This document shows positions 33,372 through 44,330 of a stretch of 64,000 nucleotides of DNA, in pieces. How positions within the stretch are numbered: the stretch's first letter is position 1; the number at the start of each line of letters is the position of its first letter. The DNA comes from Ruoffia halotolerans. Lineage in GTDB: Bacteria > Bacillota > Bacilli > Lactobacillales > Aerococcaceae. The stretch is from the NCBI RefSeq assembly GCF_014049385.1, contig NZ_JACAOA010000007.1, positions 28,525 to 92,524 of the forward strand. Direction: 5' to 3'. The notes beneath the pieces are model-generated. The model did no database searches. It worked only from the letters and a program-made list of their open reading frames with translations, and had not been told where the DNA came from. Position numbers and translations under genes: made by a program.

Positions 33372-36269
33372 ATGACTTTTAAATTAATCGAAACCAAAGA
33401 ATTAAACGATATTCATTCAATTGGTAAGTTATATGAGCATGAAGAAACTGGTGCTCAAGTATTACACTTAGATAATGATGACACAAATAAAGCATTCACA
33501 ATTGCTTTCAAAACACCCCCTTACGATGATAATGGGATTGCCCACATCTTAGAACACTCGGTCTTAAATGGCTCAAAGAAATTCCCATCGAAAGAGCCTT
33601 TTGTTGAACTAATCAAAGGTTCTTTAAACACCTTTGTTAATGCGATGACTTTCTCGGATAAGACAATTTATCCCGTCGCATCAACTAATCAAAAAGATTT
33701 TTCGAATTTGATGAGCGTTTATTTAGATGCGGTCTTCCAACCACTGATTTACTCAAATCCACAAATTCTTGAACAAGAGGGTTGGCATTATCATTTAGAA
33801 AATGCTGAAGATGATTTAATCTACAAGGGTGTTGTTTATAATGAGATGAAAGGTGCGACAGCCTCACCTGACAGCCAATTGTATACAGCTATTCAAAAGT
33901 ATTTATACAAAGGAACACCGTATGAATTCGAATCAGGTGGATTACCATCTAACATTCCGTCTTTAACACAAGAAGCTTTTCTTGATTTCCATGAGAAACA
34001 CTACCATCCAAGTAGCTCATTAACGATTCTGTACGGAGATTTAGATACGGATCACGCTTTTGACTTACTTGCTTCTTACTTTGATGGCAAAGGTCAATTG
34101 GATGAGCCAGCCGTTGATTTAACTTTTGAAGCAACTCAACCTGTGGAAGAAGATGTTGAATTAACCTATTCAATTACAGACGGCGATGACCCGGATCAAA
34201 AAGATTACTTGGCGATTGCTTGGCATACCGCAACAGCTTCAGATTCCTTAGAACAACACGGTTTACGTGTGTTAGCTGAGATTTTATTTGGTAATAATCA
34301 AGCGCCTTTAAAGAAAGCCTTACTCGAAGCTGAAATTGGCGGGAACATTAATGGTGATTTCTTCCAAGTCGGCTATCCTGCCGTCTTCTCAATCGATGCA
34401 AAATATAGTGACAAAAACAATATGGACCGCTTTAAAGAAGTGGTTGAGTCCACTTTAACAGACATCGTTAAAGATGGTATCTCAAAAGAATTAATTCAAG
34501 CGGCCTTAAACAAAATCACTTTCCGCTTAAAAGAATCTGCCATCTCGGAAAGTAATCCACGCGGCGTTCTTTATGCGATTAGTTCATTAAACACATGGTT
34601 ATATGATTTATCTCCCTTCGATTCACTGGAATTCTCAGATAAACTTGATTTATTAGCAAAATTATCTGAAGAAGGTTACTTTGAACAATTGATTCAAGAT
34701 AAATTATTGAATAACACTAGACGTGTGAACATCGTATTAAAAGCTGAACCTGGAAAAAATGATGCTATTGAAAAAGAAACATTCAAAGCTTTACAAGAGT
34801 ACAAAGCAAGCCTTTCTGACCAAGAAATTGATACATTAGTTGAGCAAACACAAGCGCTCATCGCTCGTCAAGAGGCTCCAGATAAAGCAGAGGATTTAGC
34901 GGCAATTCCGACATTAGATAAAGAAGATTTATCCACTGAAACAGAAGATTATCCTTTAACTGAAAGTACTTTATTCGAAGGAACAACACTGTATCACGCG
35001 GACCAATTTACTTCTGGAATTGATTACCTTGATCTATATCTTGATGTGTCTGACTTTGAAGCGGAAGATTACTTATTATTAAGTTATTTAAGCCAATTAT
35101 TAGGTGACTTACCGACTGAAAATTATTCTGTTGCAGAATTGCAAACGCAAATTGACTTACACACGGGTGGTATTCACGGTGGCGTCGTAGTTTACGAAAC
35201 AGTGACTGGTGAAGCAAAACCTTACTTTACATTACGAGGTAAATCACTGGAAACATCATTCACTAAATTAGTTGAGTTAATTAAAGAAATTATGACAGGA
35301 ACTCAGTTTACTGACCGAACTGAATTATTAAATATCACTCAACGTCATGTGTCTGATTTTGAAGATGATATTAACTCCGCTGCTCATGTGATCGCTGCTT
35401 CACGTGCCTTAAGCCAAGTGAAACCTGTCAGCAAATTAGGGGAATTAATTAACGGGATTGATCAATTTAATTTCACGAAAGAGCTTTTAAAACAAATTAA
35501 AGCCAATGATATGAGTGACTTAAGTGAAAAACTTCAAAATATGTTAGAACGTTTATTAAATAAACAACGTATTCATGCACTTTATATTGGTGAAGAAAAT
35601 CGTTTAGAAGACGTGAAAACAACCTTTACCGAAGCTTTTGCTTCATTAAGAAGTGACGCTTTAGGTGCTGCTGTGACGTATGAAGCCGGCGAGAAAAAGA
35701 ATGAAGCCTTTATTACTGCTCAAGATGTAAACTATGTAGGTTTAGCCTCAGACGCGACTAATGAATTGACTTACTCTGGATCTTCACTCGTCTTATCTAC
35801 TTTCTTACGTTACGATTACTTATGGAATAATATTCGAGTTAAAGGTGGCGCATACGGTTCGATGTTCCGTCACAACTTAAATGGTGATTTCCAATTAAGT
35901 TCATACCGCGACCCTAATATTAAGAAGACAATCCAAACGTATCAAGGGATTCCAGATTTTATTGAAACCTTGCAACTTGATGACGCCAGCTTATTAAAAG
36001 CAATCATTGGTACATTAAGTAATTTAGACCAACCATTGTCTGCTTATCACAAAGGAAAGCGTGCATTCTCTCGTCACCAAGTGGGCCGTACGACAGCTGA
36101 TGTGATTCAACTTAAGGAAGAAGTTTTAGCTACAACTGAAGCAAGCTTAACTGTCTTAAGTGAAGGATTCCGCTCAGTGATTGATAAAGGGGCGATTGCC
36201 GTGATTGGTAATAAAGCCCAAATTGAACAAGAACGCGAAAACTTCGATGACATTCACGAACTTTATTAA
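33372..36269 (+). CDS. M16C zinc metallopeptidase (presequence-protease-like)
   Basis: A 965-residue two-half insulinase-family peptidase of subfamily M16C. The inverted zinc motif HILEHSVLNGS lies near residue 57, the distal glutamate is probably in VYNEMKGA near 158, and PFVELIKGSLNTFVNAMTF is typical. The second half (from about 520) lacks the zinc site and ends with GGAYGSMFR and DPNIKKTIQTY. It probably degrades peptides in the cytoplasm. The second ATG (33372) is used because GGAGG lies just before it. Confidence 0.9.
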   Translation: MTFKLIETKELNDIHSIGKLYEHEETGAQVLHLDNDDTNKAFTIAFKTPPYDDNGIAHILEHSVLNGSKKFPSKEPFVELIKGSLNTFVNAMTFSDKTIYPVASTNQKDFSNLMSVYLDAVFQPLIYSNPQILEQEGWHYHLENAEDDLIYKGVVYNEMKGATASPDSQLYTAIQKYLYKGTPYEFESGGLPSNIPSLTQEAFLDFHEKHYHPSSSLTILYGDLDTDHAFDLLASYFDGKGQLDEPAVDLTFEATQPVEEDVELTYSITDGDDPDQKDYLAIAWHTATASDSLEQHGLRVLAEILFGNNQAPLKKALLEAEIGGNINGDFFQVGYPAVFSIDAKYSDKNNMDRFKEVVESTLTDIVKDGISKELIQAALNKITFRLKESAISESNPRGVLYAISSLNTWLYDLSPFDSLEFSDKLDLLAKLSEEGYFEQLIQDKLLNNTRRVNIVLKAEPGKNDAIEKETFKALQEYKASLSDQEIDTLVEQTQALIARQEAPDKAEDLAAIPTLDKEDLSTETEDYPLTESTLFEGTTLYHADQFTSGIDYLDLYLDVSDFEAEDYLLLSYLSQLLGDLPTENYSVAELQTQIDLHTGGIHGGVVVYETVTGEAKPYFTLRGKSLETSFTKLVELIKEIMTGTQFTDRTELLNITQRHVSDFEDDINSAAHVIAASRALSQVKPVSKLGELINGIDQFNFTKELLKQIKANDMSDLSEKLQNMLERLLNKQRIHALYIGEENRLEDVKTTFTEAFASLRSDALGAAVTYEAGEKKNEAFITAQDVNYVGLASDATNELTYSGSSLVLSTFLRYDYLWNNIRVKGGAYGSMFRHNLNGDFQLSSYRDPNIKKTIQTYQGIPDFIETLQLDDASLLKAIIGTLSNLDQPLSAYHKGKRAFSRHQVGRTTADVIQLKEEVLATTEASLTVLSEGFRSVIDKGAIAVIGNKAQIEQERENFDDIHELY

Positions 36270-36282
36270 TACTTGGTACAAC

Positions 36283-36330
36283 AAAAAATCCACTACTGAT
36301 ATTTTGGTCAGTAGTGGATCTTTTTTATTT
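36283..36330. terminator. Bidirectional terminator
   Basis: AAAAATCCACTACTGA and TCAGTAGTGGATCTTTTTT make a strong hairpin, between the peptidase gene and the broken speG. Confidence 0.9.
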
Positions 36331-36840
36331 TACATAGTCAAATTCTACTTCGTCTTTCAAGATACCCATAAAGTAAGCATCCCGATATTGTCCATTTGTA
36401 TAGAAGTGGTCTTTCATTGTTCCTTCTTGTCTAAAGCCTAATTTTTTATAGATATGGACTGCTGGATGATTATTCGCATCCACAATTAAATATACTTTAT
36501 GCATATTTAAAATTGAAAAAGCATATTCAATTCCTTTTCGTAAAGCCTTTTGTGCTAAGCCTTGTCCACGGAATCGTTTAATGACAATAATTTGTATCTC
36601 ACAATTTCGGTGAATATAATCGATTTCCATTAACTCAACAACCCCAACAAACTCACCGGCGACTTCAATGACAAAGCGTCTTTCAGAAGAATCGAAGAGG
36701 TGCTTATCATATAATCGTTCTAATTCATCGAGGGATTCATAGGGCTCTTCGAACCACTAGGCCATCATCTCGCGCTCATTATTGATGATATGAATCGAAG
36801 GTAAGTCATTCTTTTCTAATGCTCTAATTATCATACTCAT
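36325..36840 (-). pseudogene. speG: Spermidine N1-acetyltransferase gene with an in-frame TAG
   Basis: From ATG 36840 (AAAGGAAG just upstream) the frame encodes a SpeG-like GNAT of 171 codons: IIRALEKNDLPSIHIINNE, WFEEPYESLDELERLYDKH, SERRFVIEVAGEFVGVVEL and FRGQGLAQKALRKGIEYAF. Codon 28 (36757-36759) is TAG where relatives have the tyrosine of the RYWFEEPYE motif. No other lesion is seen. Internal initiation at ATG 36630 would give a 101-residue C-terminal half with the acetyl-CoA site only. SpeG acetylates excess polyamines; the function is probably lost here unless the stop is read through. Confidence 0.88.
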
Positions 36841-36960
36841 CGCTTCCTTTAGTAATTATTTGGTTTTTACTAAGCTTATTATAGCATTTACCCAACTATC
36901 CACAAAAAAAGTTTCCATCAAAATTAATTTGTTAGAAACTTCATTGACGTACTCTATTTA

Positions 36961-37485
36961 TTATTGTTTATGTTTTTCAACAAACGCTGCTCGTCCTGAC
37001 CCAATAGTATAACGATTATAGTGTTCAGGATTTTTCTTATAATAATCTTGATGATAATCTTCTGCTTCATAGAATGGTTTTGCGTCTTCAACCGGTACAA
37101 CGATAGGTTTACCAAATCGTCCACTCTTATCCAAGGCTTCTCTTGATTCTTTAGCTAACTGACGTTGCTCTTCTGAATTAACGAATATCACAGGACGATA
37201 AGATGTTCCACGGTCATAAAATTGACCCGTCGCATCTGTTGGGTCCATACTTGACCAATAAATATCAAGCAATTGTTGGTACGTTATCTTTTCTGGATCA
37301 AAGGTGATTTCAACCGCTTCTGTATGATTCGTTTCACCACTTGTTACTTGTGCATAGGTCGGATTTTCAGTCTGGCCTCCAGTATAACCTGAGACAACCG
37401 CTTCGACTCCATCCATTTCATCAAATGGATGAACCATACACCAGAAACACCCTCCAGCAAATATTGCTTTTTCATATTGACTCAT
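36961..37485 (-). CDS. msrA: Peptide methionine sulfoxide reductase A
   Basis: Reduces methionine-S-sulfoxide in proteins. The catalytic GGCFWC motif lies near residue 10, followed by [20 protein letters not shown] and [19 protein letters not shown]. The 174 residues fit. ATG 37485 is preferred over a TTG at 37494 because GAAAGGA is well spaced for it. It is downstream of the DD-carboxypeptidase gene with a short gap and may be read with it. No MsrB domain is fused. Confidence 0.93.
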   Translation of the reverse strand: MSQYEKAIFAGGCFWCMVHPFDEMDGVEAVVSGYTGGQTENPTYAQVTSGETNHTEAVEITFDPEKITYQQLLDIYWSSMDPTDATGQFYDRGTSYRPVIFVNSEEQRQLAKESREALDKSGRFGKPIVVPVEDAKPFYEAEDYHQDYYKKNPEHYNRYTIGSGRAAFVEKHKQ

Positions 37486-37513
37486 TATATCCAATCCTTT
37501 CTTAATTCACTGA

Positions 37514-38797
37514 CTAATTAAACAAATCAACGAAGAATCGTCGTGTGGACTCCCACGTATTACTCACGCCGTTTGAGAAGGAATGCCAGCCATTCACATA
37601 CCAGGCTGCTTCTTCAATGGGCTCTGCTTGAACGACTGGCACATGGTTCCCTTTTGTCGAAGGTAAATACGTAAATTCAGTGCCAGCACCGTAGATGGTC
37701 ATCTCTCCAACGACTTCTCCTTGTTCAACCGGTGCCACTAAATAGCTTCTATCTTCGAATAAAGCCTCATTAATTGAGAATTTGTACTCCAAACGCGGAG
37801 CGGTATCAATAATTGGAACAACTAAAGACATATCTTCGCCGTAGATAAGCTCCGCTTCACTTTCGAAACTACCTTCTACTTTGATGGTATTCACCTGCGT
37901 CGTCGGTTGCCCTTCACTGACAACGAGTTCTTTCATATAAGCACTATAGCTGTAGTCCATGAGACGATCCGTCTCTTCATAGCGAGTATCTTCATCCTCT
38001 GTCCCTAAAACAACTGTAATAATACCAAACTCATCTTCATTCGAATAACCGACAAAGCTATTGCCGTCTTGTTCGGAAGACCCTGGCATTAAACCTAGAA
38101 CGTTTTCACGTTCGTAAGGCTTTCCATTTAACATTTGGTTATAGTTATTCATATCAATCGCATCATCCGTATTCGGTGTAAATACTGCTTCTGCTTGATT
38201 ACTATAATCTAAATAATCCGGAAAATCATTGACCAGATGATAGGCAATGATTGCTGCAACTTCTGCAGAAAAGGCATTGGTTTCTCCATTGTCTTCTAAC
38301 CCTGTTGAATTAATGAGATTAAATTCTTCAACGCCCCATTCTAACAACTGTGTTTCCATCATTTTAACAAAATCCGCTTCCGTCTCTCCCACCATTTCGG
38401 CTAAGGCAAGTGTGGCACCATTTGCTAAATTAATTGAAACAGCCTCGACTAATTCGTTGACTGTATAATTATAATCCTGTCTTAAAGGCACATTACCAAT
38501 ATTATAATCTTGACTCAATTGATATGCTTCATCTGAGATGGGAACAATAGATTCACGTGTCCACTCATCTTGTGCTTCAATTGTTTTTAAAGCAACATAA
38601 ACGGATAATAATTTACTTACTGAACCCACTTGAAGCATCTCGTCTGCATTTTGGCTCATTAAGACTTGTCCGTTTTCACTATCAATTGAAATAGCAGAAA
38701 TAGCATCAATAGTTGGCTCGGTTGATTGCGCCTGACTTTGTTGCGGAAATAAAAACGAGGTGATTAATAAAATGACAAATAAATAGTTTAACTTCAT
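37514..38797 (-). CDS. D-alanyl-D-alanine carboxypeptidase family protein with degenerate KTG motif
   Basis: A 427-residue DacA/PBP5-type serine hydrolase, exported by a signal peptide (cut SQA|QST). The SxxK motif (GSVSKLLSVYVAL) is at about residue 60 and the SxN motif (SINLANGA) near 125. The third motif, normally GLKTG, reads VLGLMPGSSEQDGNSF: lysine and threonine are replaced. A C-terminal beta domain and an amphipathic tail (STRRFFVDLFN) follow as membrane anchor. It overlaps the kinase gene by four bases. It may be inactive, altered in specificity, or a sensor. Confidence 0.8.
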   Translation of the reverse strand: MKLNYLFVILLITSFLFPQQSQAQSTEPTIDAISAISIDSENGQVLMSQNADEMLQVGSVSKLLSVYVALKTIEAQDEWTRESIVPISDEAYQLSQDYNIGNVPLRQDYNYTVNELVEAVSINLANGATLALAEMVGETEADFVKMMETQLLEWGVEEFNLINSTGLEDNGETNAFSAEVAAIIAYHLVNDFPDYLDYSNQAEAVFTPNTDDAIDMNNYNQMLNGKPYERENVLGLMPGSSEQDGNSFVGYSNEDEFGIITVVLGTEDEDTRYEETDRLMDYSYSAYMKELVVSEGQPTTQVNTIKVEGSFESEAELIYGEDMSLVVPIIDTAPRLEYKFSINEALFEDRSYLVAPVEQGEVVGEMTIYGAGTEFTYLPSTKGNHVPVVQAEPIEEAAWYVNGWHSFSNGVSNTWESTRRFFVDLFN

Positions 38798-39948
38798 TCG
38801 TCACCACTCTCTTCTTTATTTTTTAATTTAATACGAAAGACAGTTTCATTATCTTCCACAGTCGCAAAGACCAATCCGCCATGTAAATCAACGATATTTT
38901 TTACGATTGAAAGTCCTAAACCACTTCCAGGAATCTCAGATGTTCTTGATTTCTCTGTTCGGTAACTCCGCTCAAAGATATTCTTATACTCAGATTCCGC
39001 AAGAATTTCACCGTTATTTCGCGTTTCCAGATAGACACTCGCATCATCGCTCGATTCATAAGCGCGCAAGCGAATGACATCTCCAAAACCGTATTTTAAA
39101 GCATTAGAGATCAGATTACTGAACACTCTTGCCATCTTATCGACATCAATCTGTACGAATAAATCCTCTGGGTAAACTTCTACAACAATATTTACGCCTT
39201 GCTCGTCACCTGTTAACTCAAATTCAGCTGCCAATTGTTCAAAGAAAAACTTGATAGGAATGGATTGAGCTTCAATCGAATACGTTGCTTGTCCTGATTC
39301 GATATATAAGAATAAATCATTCACTAACGTTCGCATCATCTTTGCCTTCTCGTACGCTATCCCAATATAGCTATCTTTCTCTTCCTCACTTTGATACTGC
39401 TTATGAATCACAGCATCTAAGTAACCAATCGTTGACGTGAGCGGTGTCCGAATATCATGACTGACATTGGCGATTAACTCATCTTTCGTCTCTTCTGCTC
39501 GTCGTTCTTCTTCAAGTGAATGTTCTGTACTTTCAACCAGTTGATTTATACTATCAATAATATCTGTCAATTCGCCAATATGCGTACTCTCGATTCGGTA
39601 ATTGTATTTATTATTTTCAGATATGTAGTTTAAATGCTCCAAAGCACGACCAAGCCTCATCATTTTACGCTGTCTGTCCATACGGCGATATGTAATGAGT
39701 CCTCCGATACCTAATACGATCATCGTAATAATTTGGTTATAAGGAATGCGCCACAACTGGAAAAATTGGAACAAGTTTCCCCCACGCAGAAAATCTAAAC
39801 GGGTATTAATAACAATATCAAAACCAAGTATAATCCCTAAATATACAAAAAACACGATAAAGAGAACACTTGAGGTATAACGAATTAAATCAATCTTTTG
39901 TGAACGTGTTAATTGGGTAGATAAGATTTGTTTATTATCATCGTTCAA
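38794..39948 (-). CDS. Sensor histidine kinase (VanS-like)
   Basis: A 384-residue membrane kinase. Two helices (about 26-47 and 70-90) enclose a short outside loop, then a HAMP-like segment. The phospho-accepting His is in ELIANVSHDIRTPLTSTIGYL near residue 164, the N box in KMARVFSNLISNALKYG and the G box in IPGSGLGLSIVKNIVDLHGG. The architecture resembles VanS. It overlaps the regulator by 11 bases and the carboxypeptidase by four, so all three work as one unit, presumably sensing cell-wall state. The signal is unknown. Confidence 0.9.
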   Translation of the reverse strand: MNDDNKQILSTQLTRSQKIDLIRYTSSVLFIVFFVYLGIILGFDIVINTRLDFLRGGNLFQFFQLWRIPYNQIITMIVLGIGGLITYRRMDRQRKMMRLGRALEHLNYISENNKYNYRIESTHIGELTDIIDSINQLVESTEHSLEEERRAEETKDELIANVSHDIRTPLTSTIGYLDAVIHKQYQSEEEKDSYIGIAYEKAKMMRTLVNDLFLYIESGQATYSIEAQSIPIKFFFEQLAAEFELTGDEQGVNIVVEVYPEDLFVQIDVDKMARVFSNLISNALKYGFGDVIRLRAYESSDDASVYLETRNNGEILAESEYKNIFERSYRTEKSRTSEIPGSGLGLSIVKNIVDLHGGLVFATVEDNETVFRIKLKNKEESGDE

Positions 39949-40633
39949 CCTTGTAGCCTACTCCCCATACAGTCTGAACGACTTTGTCTCCTCCAGTTGC
40001 CTGAGCAATTTTATCACGCAAATGACTCACGTGAACCATGACGGTTTTGGCACTCACAACACTTTCTTGATTCCATACTTCTTCAAAGATTTCATCCGCA
40101 CTAAAGACTCGGTTTGGGTTACTTGATAATAAATATAAAATTCCAAACTCAAGAGCCGTCAATTGAATTTCAACGCCACTATCTGTTCTCACTTCATGAG
40201 AATCACGGCGAATAACTAAAGGACCTACCTCTATCGTATCTCCTGGTGTCTCCATACCTGAATAACTATGTTGACGGCGTAAAATAGATTTAACACGTGC
40301 CATCACCTCTAACGGATTAAAGGGTTTGGTTACATAATCATCCGCTCCAGCAAATAAACCTTCGATTTTCTCGTGATCCGCTGATTTGGCACTCACCATA
40401 ATTACTGGAATGCCCATATCCTTTTCACGCATCACTTCAACCACTTCTAAACCAGTTACTTTTGGCATCATCACATCTAAGATAACCAAATCAAATTCTT
40501 GACTTGCTTCTAACTGATTTAAAGCTTCTTCACCATTGAATGCTTTTACAACTTCATAACCTTCATTTTTTAGGTAAATATTTAAAAGATCTACGATTTC
40601 GCGATCATCGTCTGCTACTAATATACGCATCAT
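39938..40633 (-). CDS. OmpR-family response regulator (VanR-like)
   Basis: A 231-residue regulator with an N-terminal receiver domain (acid pocket ADDDRE, phospho-acceptor Asp in LVILDVMMPK, Lys in YVTKPFNP) and a C-terminal winged helix (TALEFGILYLLSSNPNRVF to TVWGVGYKVE). It starts the three-gene regulator/kinase/carboxypeptidase operon with AGGAGG before the ATG. Targets probably include its own promoter and wall genes. Confidence 0.93.
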   Translation of the reverse strand: MMRILVADDDREIVDLLNIYLKNEGYEVVKAFNGEEALNQLEASQEFDLVILDVMMPKVTGLEVVEVMREKDMGIPVIMVSAKSADHEKIEGLFAGADDYVTKPFNPLEVMARVKSILRRQHSYSGMETPGDTIEVGPLVIRRDSHEVRTDSGVEIQLTALEFGILYLLSSNPNRVFSADEIFEEVWNQESVVSAKTVMVHVSHLRDKIAQATGGDKVVQTVWGVGYKVER

Positions 40634-40769
40634 AATCCTCCTTCTTTACAATTAATTGTACTCAATAACTATTATACCTTTTTTAAACACAAAAAATAGT
40701 AGTTACGATTAATGATGTCAAAATGACATAAGTTTTTCACAATTTAAGCCCATAATTCAGTATAACTAA

Positions 40770-40813
40770 AACCACCAGTGAAGGTGACTTGGTTAGCCCT
40801 CTCCACTAGTGGT
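40770..40813 (-). terminator. Likely terminator of the LysM gene
   Basis: On the minus strand ACCACTAGTGGA and TTCACTGGTGGT pair (one G-U) with a loose loop and a TTTTAGTT tail; moderate strength. Confidence 0.55.
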
Positions 40814-40848
40814 TCATATTATTTTATTTACTTGTTCAGTATGAGCAA

Positions 40849-41505
40849 TTATTGTCTAATAATCAATTCGTCTCCAACTTGCAAGGCATCACTTTCTAGT
40901 TTATTCCAGTCAATAATATCTTGAACAGTTACCCCACATTCAGCAGCGATACGGTATAAGTAATCGCCCGCTTCAACCACATAAATAATGTCTTCAGGGT
41001 CGCCAGGGTCTGGTTCTTCCGATCCATTATCTGCGTCAATAACGATTAATTCTTGCCCAACAAATAAACTATTACTTTCTAAGTTATTCCAGTCAATAAT
41101 ATCTTGGACGCTAGCATCAAATGCATTGGCAATACTATATAATGAATCGCCTGATTGAACGACATAAGTACCTTCTTCTGGTTCTTCAGGCTCAGGTGCA
41201 GGTTCCTCAGGTTCTTCAACGTCCTCTAAAAGTTCATAATAAACGTAAGCACCGTTTTCATCCATAGTGACATAAAAGTCAGCATGAATATCAATATTGA
41301 AGTTTGCATTCGCATATTCAACGGCTGCATCTACACTTGGGAAATATTGCTCCACGAGTGAGTAGTTTGGTAGATAGGCTTCGTCCCCTGGTTCAGGTCT
41401 AACAAAGTCTTGTGCGTTGGTTTGAACTTGTCCAAAACCAAGTGCCATCAACGATGCTAATAAAGTAGCTGTTAATTTTAAGTTCCGACTGTTTCTGCGA
41501 ATCAT
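40849..41505 (-). CDS. Secreted protein with two LysM domains
   Basis: A 218-residue exported protein. The signal peptide cuts at QTNA|QDF. A unique 75-residue region (VDAAVEYANANFNIDIHADF) precedes an acidic Pro/Glu linker and two near-identical LysM repeats (YVVQSGDSLYSIANAF and YVVEAGDYLYRIAAEC, each followed by VQDIIDWN). LysM binds peptidoglycan. No catalytic domain is present, so it may be a wall-binding adaptor. It is monocistronic and upstream of the two-component operon. Confidence 0.85.
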   Translation of the reverse strand: MIRRNSRNLKLTATLLASLMALGFGQVQTNAQDFVRPEPGDEAYLPNYSLVEQYFPSVDAAVEYANANFNIDIHADFYVTMDENGAYVYYELLEDVEEPEEPAPEPEEPEEGTYVVQSGDSLYSIANAFDASVQDIIDWNNLESNSLFVGQELIVIDADNGSEEPDPGDPEDIIYVVEAGDYLYRIAAECGVTVQDIIDWNKLESDALQVGDELIIRQ

Positions 41506-41857
41506 TTGTATCGCATCCTTTCACTATTGTGCGTCGGGTTTCTTTTTTTCTTAACTACAACCTCATTGTAACACCTTCGAAATTCTTGTCATGTCATAAC
41601 CCCCATGTTCATATGAAGGTCAAACAATGTTCATAGTCTCATAATCAAAGATTCATATTAGGTCGAATACGGTGGTTTGAGTGCTCTGGCATTTTCTCAA
41701 GGTACTTTTTTCACGTTTTGCATCCCTGAAAAATTCTCAAGGCACTTTTTATATAATTCCCTGCCATAAGCTCCCAAAAACACAAAAAACCCAACAATAT
41801 AGCTAATTAATCACTACATTATTGAGTATTTTCGGTTACCAAACTTACAATTGTAAA
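41506..41857. other. Gene-free gap with a direct repeat
   Basis: No coding signal is seen. TTCTCAAGG-ACTTTTT with one variable base occurs at 41694-41710 and 41734-41750, a 40-base spacing. The left part holds the LysM gene leader. No terminator-quality hairpin after guaB was found. Confidence 0.5.
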
Positions 41858-43336
<1,479 letters not shown>

Positions 43337-43376
43337 TTAAATCCTCCTATATATTTGTCTTTTCTATATTTTTACT

Positions 43377-43405
43377 AAGTTACCATATTGTATTTTTATT
43401 ATCAA
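43377..43405 (-). promoter_or_regulatory. Sigma-A promoter of guaB
   Basis: On the minus strand TTGATA (43400-43405) and TAACTT (43377-43382) are spaced by 17 bases. Confidence 0.6.
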
Positions 43406-43408
43406 CCG

Positions 43409-43452
43409 AATACTTAACATTCTCTTTATAAAAAAATGGAATGTTCGTTAAT
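43409..43452 (-). promoter_or_regulatory. PurBox-like operator pair upstream of guaB
   Basis: Minus strand: ATTAACGAACATT (43452-43440) matches AWWWCCGAACWWT at 12 of 13 positions. After 18 bases a weak inverted half AATGTTAAG (43421-43413) follows. The strong box is centred about 76 bases before the inferred transcription start, the distance I recall for PurR activation in Lactococcus. Confidence 0.6.
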
Positions 43453-43464
43453 TTTCCTATCTAT

Positions 43465-43498
43465 AATAAAAACCAACCAAGTTAAACTTGATTGGTTG
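43465..43498 (-). terminator. Terminator of the rsmG-to-DUF1129 operon
   Basis: On the minus strand AACCAATCAAG and CTTGGTTGGTT pair around TTTAA, followed by TTTATT. Confidence 0.78.
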
Positions 43499-43509
43499 AT
43501 TTGAAGTGG

Positions 43510-44313
43510 TTAGAATACCCCACCTTGAATATTTAATTGTCTCTTTAATAAGAAGCGTAAACCAAAAGTTATAGCTGCAATAATGATATAAGTCATTGGT
43601 TCAAAGACTGGGTTCAGTACAGGTGGAAGTAACACAGCACTGATACTTACGATTAAGAACCAACCAAACATTGCGGCAATAGACACTCCAAAGTAACGCC
43701 ATAAACGACGCTCACCTTTAGGTGCATCTAAATCTGGCATAACTTTTGATGTCACTAACATCGCAATACCTGCAACAATATAGTTAATTATTAAAGTAGT
43801 TAAGCCCATGAAAGCAGAAGTTGCCCCCGCATCTGCGTTCAACATCGAAATTCCTGTGATGAATGTGAATAATGAACCTAGCATCAATCCACCATCTAAA
43901 GCAATTTGCCAATCAGGTGACTTTTCAACTGGTGCATTTTCTGGATTTGGAAATTCTTGTTCCATAATTAAGTTAGCAGTTTCTGTCGGTGTTCCATAAA
44001 TTTGACGTGCTGTTTGGCTATTGATTTGCCCGTCAAGTAACGTATCCACCATCTCAGCATAGACACGTTCTTGAACTTCATAGTGCAATTGGTCAGATAA
44101 TTTTTTATCTACACTTAACATAAATTGCTTATTTTTGTTCGTTAACTCTGCAAACTGGCTTTCTTTAATCCCAGCAATAACATTTCTTTCTTGAGATTCT
44201 TCAACACTTGCTACTTCTGTTTCTTTAGCCGTCTCAATTGATTCTTCAGCTACTTTATCAGTTGTCACTTCTACATCTTTCTCTTCGAATTCTTTTTTGT
44301 TATCTTCTGACAT
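43510..44313 (-). CDS. DUF1129 membrane protein
   Basis: A 267-residue protein of DUF1129, found mainly in Lactobacillales beside ychF. An acidic N-terminus (about 1-45) is followed by a helical cytoplasmic segment (ELTNKNKQFMLSVDKKL and GQINSQTARQIYGTP) and four membrane helices from about residue 140, ending LRFLLKRQLN. Function is unknown. It is 18 bases after ychF and ends the operon. Confidence 0.85.
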   Translation of the reverse strand: MSEDNKKEFEEKDVEVTTDKVAEESIETAKETEVASVEESQERNVIAGIKESQFAELTNKNKQFMLSVDKKLSDQLHYEVQERVYAEMVDTLLDGQINSQTARQIYGTPTETANLIMEQEFPNPENAPVEKSPDWQIALDGGLMLGSLFTFITGISMLNADAGATSAFMGLTTLIINYIVAGIAMLVTSKVMPDLDAPKGERRLWRYFGVSIAAMFGWFLIVSISAVLLPPVLNPVFEPMTYIIIAAITFGLRFLLKRQLNIQGGVF

Positions 44314-44330
44314 AATTTCCCCCGATCGAT

